Part shown: positions 6,691-8,337 of the stretch, in pieces
How positions within the stretch are numbered: the first letter of the stretch is position 1
Layout: every line of letters begins with the position of its first letter
Notes under the pieces: generated by a model
Seen by the model: the letters and a program-made list of their open reading frames with translations, nothing else
Told to the model about the DNA's origin: nothing
Database searches by the model: none
Translations under genes and position numbers: made by a program
Assembly (NCBI GenBank): GCA_013002375.1
Contig: JABDJW010000297.1
Location: 1-8,337, forward strand
Reading direction: 5' to 3'
Length of the DNA stretch: 8,337 nt
Origin: Acidimicrobiales bacterium
GTDB taxonomy: Bacteria; Actinomycetota; Acidimicrobiia; Acidimicrobiales; SHLQ01

Positions 6691-6702
6691 ACGCCTGGAC
6701 CT

Positions 6703-7254
6703 TTAGAACTCGACGGTGACCGGACCGCGGGAGTCGCCCTCGGTCTCGAAGTACTCGCGCTCGGTGAAGTTGAACATGCCGGCGAAAACGTTGCCGGGGA
6801 ACTGCTCGATCTTGGTGTTGTACTTCAACACGGAGTCGTTGTACGCCTGCCGGGCGAAGGCGATTCGACCTTCGGTGCCGGTCAGTTCTTCCTGGAGCTC
6901 GAGGAAGTTCTGGTTGGCCTTGAGATCGGGGTAGGCCTCCGACACCGCGAAGAGCGACTTGAGGGCGCCGGTCAGCATGTTCTCCGATTGCGCTTGCTCG
7001 GCGGGTCCGCTGGCCGACTGCGCCATGTTGCGAGCCTGGATGACGGCTTCGAGGGTTTCCGACTCGTGCGCCGCGTAACCCTTCACCGTCTCGACCAGGT
7101 TGGGGATGAGGTCGTAGCGCCGCTTGAGCTGCACGTCGATCTGGGCCCACGCATTTTCGACCCGATTCCGGAGCCGGACCAATCCGTTGTACTGGGCGAT
7201 GACGAACAGAACGAGCAGAACGACCACGCCGAGGACAATGAGAGTGTAAATCAT
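6703..7254 (-). CDS. lemA: LemA family protein
   Basis: The 183-residue product has the normal LemA layout: a short outside N-terminus, one membrane segment (about 4-20), and a long helical bundle domain in the cytoplasm or cell envelope. Family signatures are clear: RVENAWAQIDVQLKRRYDLI (31-50), PNLVETVKGYAAHE (51-64), AYPDLKANQNFLELQEEL (107-124), EGRIAFARQAYND (128-140) and YN...FP (145-153). The biochemical role of LemA proteins is not settled; they are linked to envelope homeostasis and are often found beside M48 proteases, as here. ATG 7254 follows the pimA stop by 9 bases with no Shine-Dalgarno sequence. This allows either read-through from pimA or a leaderless start from TAGACT. Confidence 0.94.
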   Translation of the reverse strand: MIYTLIVLGVVVLLVLFVIAQYNGLVRLRNRVENAWAQIDVQLKRRYDLIPNLVETVKGYAAHESETLEAVIQARNMAQSASGPAEQAQSENMLTGALKSLFAVSEAYPDLKANQNFLELQEELTGTEGRIAFARQAYNDSVLKYNTKIEQFPGNVFAGMFNFTEREYFETEGDSRGPVTVEF

Positions 7255-7260
7255 GGCTGC

Positions 7261-7266
7261 AGTCTA
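7261..7266 (-). promoter_or_regulatory. Possible -10 box for lemA overlapping the pimA stop
   Basis: TAGACT on the minus strand ends 6 bases before the lemA ATG and its TAG is the pimA stop codon. The match to TANNNT may be partly a by-product of the stop codon, and lemA could simply be cotranscribed with pimA, so this is weaker than the pdxS case. Confidence 0.25.
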
Positions 7267-8334
7267 GGCCGCCAAGTGGGTGTACATCTGGTGATACCGC
7301 GTGGCCAGCTTGGCCATCGCGAACTCCTCGGCCCGATGCCGGCCGGCCGCGACCAGCTTGCGGGCGTGGGCGGGGTCGTGGATCAGCGCCTCGATCCGAT
7401 CGGCCAGAGCGACGGGATCGCCGGGCGGCACGAGCTGGGCATCGCGGCCGTGCTCGGCCACCGCCGCGTACCCGGGGATGTCCGACGCCACCACCGGTGT
7501 GCCCGCTGCCATGGCCTCGATCAACACGATGCCGAACGATTCGCCGTGGAGTGACGGGGCCGCGAAGACGGTGGCCCCCTTCAAGCGGGCCATCTTCTCG
7601 CCCTCGCTGATCCGGCCCAGCCACTCGATACGAGGGTCGCCCACGGTGGCGCCGCGCAACTCGGCGGTCTGTGGACCATCGCTGGCGATCCACAACCGAA
7701 CATTCTCGGGCAACGACGCCATCGCGGCCAACAACACCGACAGGCCCTTGCGCTCCTCATGACGACCGACGAAGAAGACGGTCGGTCCGTCGGTCGGGTA
7801 GGGCGCGACCGATGCATAGTGTCCCGTCTCGACCCCATTGAACAGAATCGTGTACTCGCCGCCCATCGCATCCTTGGCCATCTTTTCGGCGTTGGCCGAA
7901 ACCGCAACGGCGATGTCGATGTGGGTGCGGGCCCACCGACACAGCGGGTTCAGAAGGTCGTAGGCCCGGCTGCCCCCGGCGGCGTGGAAGGTGCCGACGA
8001 TCGGCACCGGATGCCAGCACAGGCTGAACAGACAAGGACCGGGCGAGAGCGGCTCGTGCAGGTGGAGCACGTCGAAGCGGTGCTGGCGCTGAGCTCGGTA
8101 CATCCGCATCTGCGCCGAGGGGTCGGGCGCGATCGGCGCCACCGATCCGTTGGCCGCGGTGGGGATGCTGTTGCCCAACGGGATCACGCCGGGCTCCGGC
8201 GGCGGACCGTCACATGGCCCGAGCACCCGGGCATCGACACCCTGAAGCCGCAACTCCCGGGCCAGGCTCAGGATCTGGCCCTGCACCCCGCCGGGCAGCG
8301 TCAGGCTGTATGGACTGATGATCCCGACCCGCAT
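7264..8334 (-). CDS. pimA: GT4 glycosyltransferase, PimA-like phosphatidylinositol mannosyltransferase
   Basis: PimA moves the first mannose from GDP-mannose onto phosphatidyl-myo-inositol at the inner face of the membrane, starting the mannolipids of the actinobacterial envelope. The 356-residue product has the GT-B two-domain form. In the N-terminal half are PYSLTLPGGVQGQ (8-20), the nucleotide/acceptor loop with G15-G16, NGSVAPI (62-68), FDVLHLHEP (87-95) and H117 in GTFH. In the C-terminal half are FVGRHEERKG (188-197) with R191 and K196 as likely phosphate contacts, and HGESFGIVLIEAMAAGTPVV (263-282) with E265 and E273 of the GT4 E-x7-E motif. ATG 8334 gives the standard PimA N-terminus, so the gene is complete although it begins 3 bases from the window edge. 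Placement upstream of pdxS also occurs in mycobacteria. A related GT4 mannosyltransferase with another acceptor cannot be excluded. Confidence 0.85.
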   Translation of the reverse strand: MRVGIISPYSLTLPGGVQGQILSLARELRLQGVDARVLGPCDGPPPEPGVIPLGNSIPTAANGSVAPIAPDPSAQMRMYRAQRQHRFDVLHLHEPLSPGPCLFSLCWHPVPIVGTFHAAGGSRAYDLLNPLCRWARTHIDIAVAVSANAEKMAKDAMGGEYTILFNGVETGHYASVAPYPTDGPTVFFVGRHEERKGLSVLLAAMASLPENVRLWIASDGPQTAELRGATVGDPRIEWLGRISEGEKMARLKGATVFAAPSLHGESFGIVLIEAMAAGTPVVASDIPGYAAVAEHGRDAQLVPPGDPVALADRIEALIHDPAHARKLVAAGRHRAEEFAMAKLATRYHQMYTHLAA

Positions 8335-8337
8335 CGA

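Noticed and set aside
6154..7554. Long open frame on the plus strand, 466 codons
   Set aside because: It runs antisense across pimA, lemA and the M48-like gene, all of which have clear family motifs; its product has no recognisable domain.
1..8337. CRISPR array, tRNA/rRNA genes, IS ends, phage or defence genes
   Set aside because: I saw no spaced direct repeats, cloverleaf arms, transposase motifs or nuclease/toxin signatures anywhere in the window.

Overview
The window looks like chromosomal DNA from a high-GC actinomycete. The order pimA ... pdxS-pdxT-yebC on one strand is a classic actinobacterial arrangement. Low Shine-Dalgarno use and TANNNT boxes directly ahead of start codons fit the same phylum. 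A deep-branching group such as Acidimicrobiia is my guess from the overall feel of the proteins; I have no search to confirm it. I see no tRNA, rRNA, CRISPR array, insertion sequence or phage gene. All complete genes are intact, so this is mostly ordinary housekeeping sequence with a few odd details.

Left part (1-3473, plus strand): after a short edge region with no clear gene comes a two-gene operon for a MacB/LolD-type ABC exporter. It has an ATPase (72-914) and an 851-residue permease with two FtsX-like halves (918-3473). The genes lie 3 bases apart and are probably made as one complex in the cytoplasmic membrane.

Right part (3507-8334, minus strand, read right to left): a PimA-like mannosyltransferase (8334-7264), a LemA-family membrane protein (7254-6703), a membrane-anchored M48/HtpX-like protein that has lost its zinc site (6653-5913), the vitamin B6 synthase pair pdxS (5843-4947) and pdxT (4953-4363), and yebC (4256-3507). 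pdxS and pdxT overlap and together build pyridoxal 5'-phosphate from ribose 5-phosphate, glyceraldehyde 3-phosphate and glutamine. lemA begins 9 bases after the pimA stop. The permease and yebC converge, and their two UAG stops lie in the arms of one inverted repeat.

The best candidates for a second look are the catalytically dead M48 homologue beside lemA, a repeated TAGNNT box 6-7 bases before three start codons (possible leaderless mRNAs), and a coding-like 3' tail on the plus strand in the pdxT-yebC gap that shares a CTAG with the pdxT stop. I did not find a convincing wholly new system.
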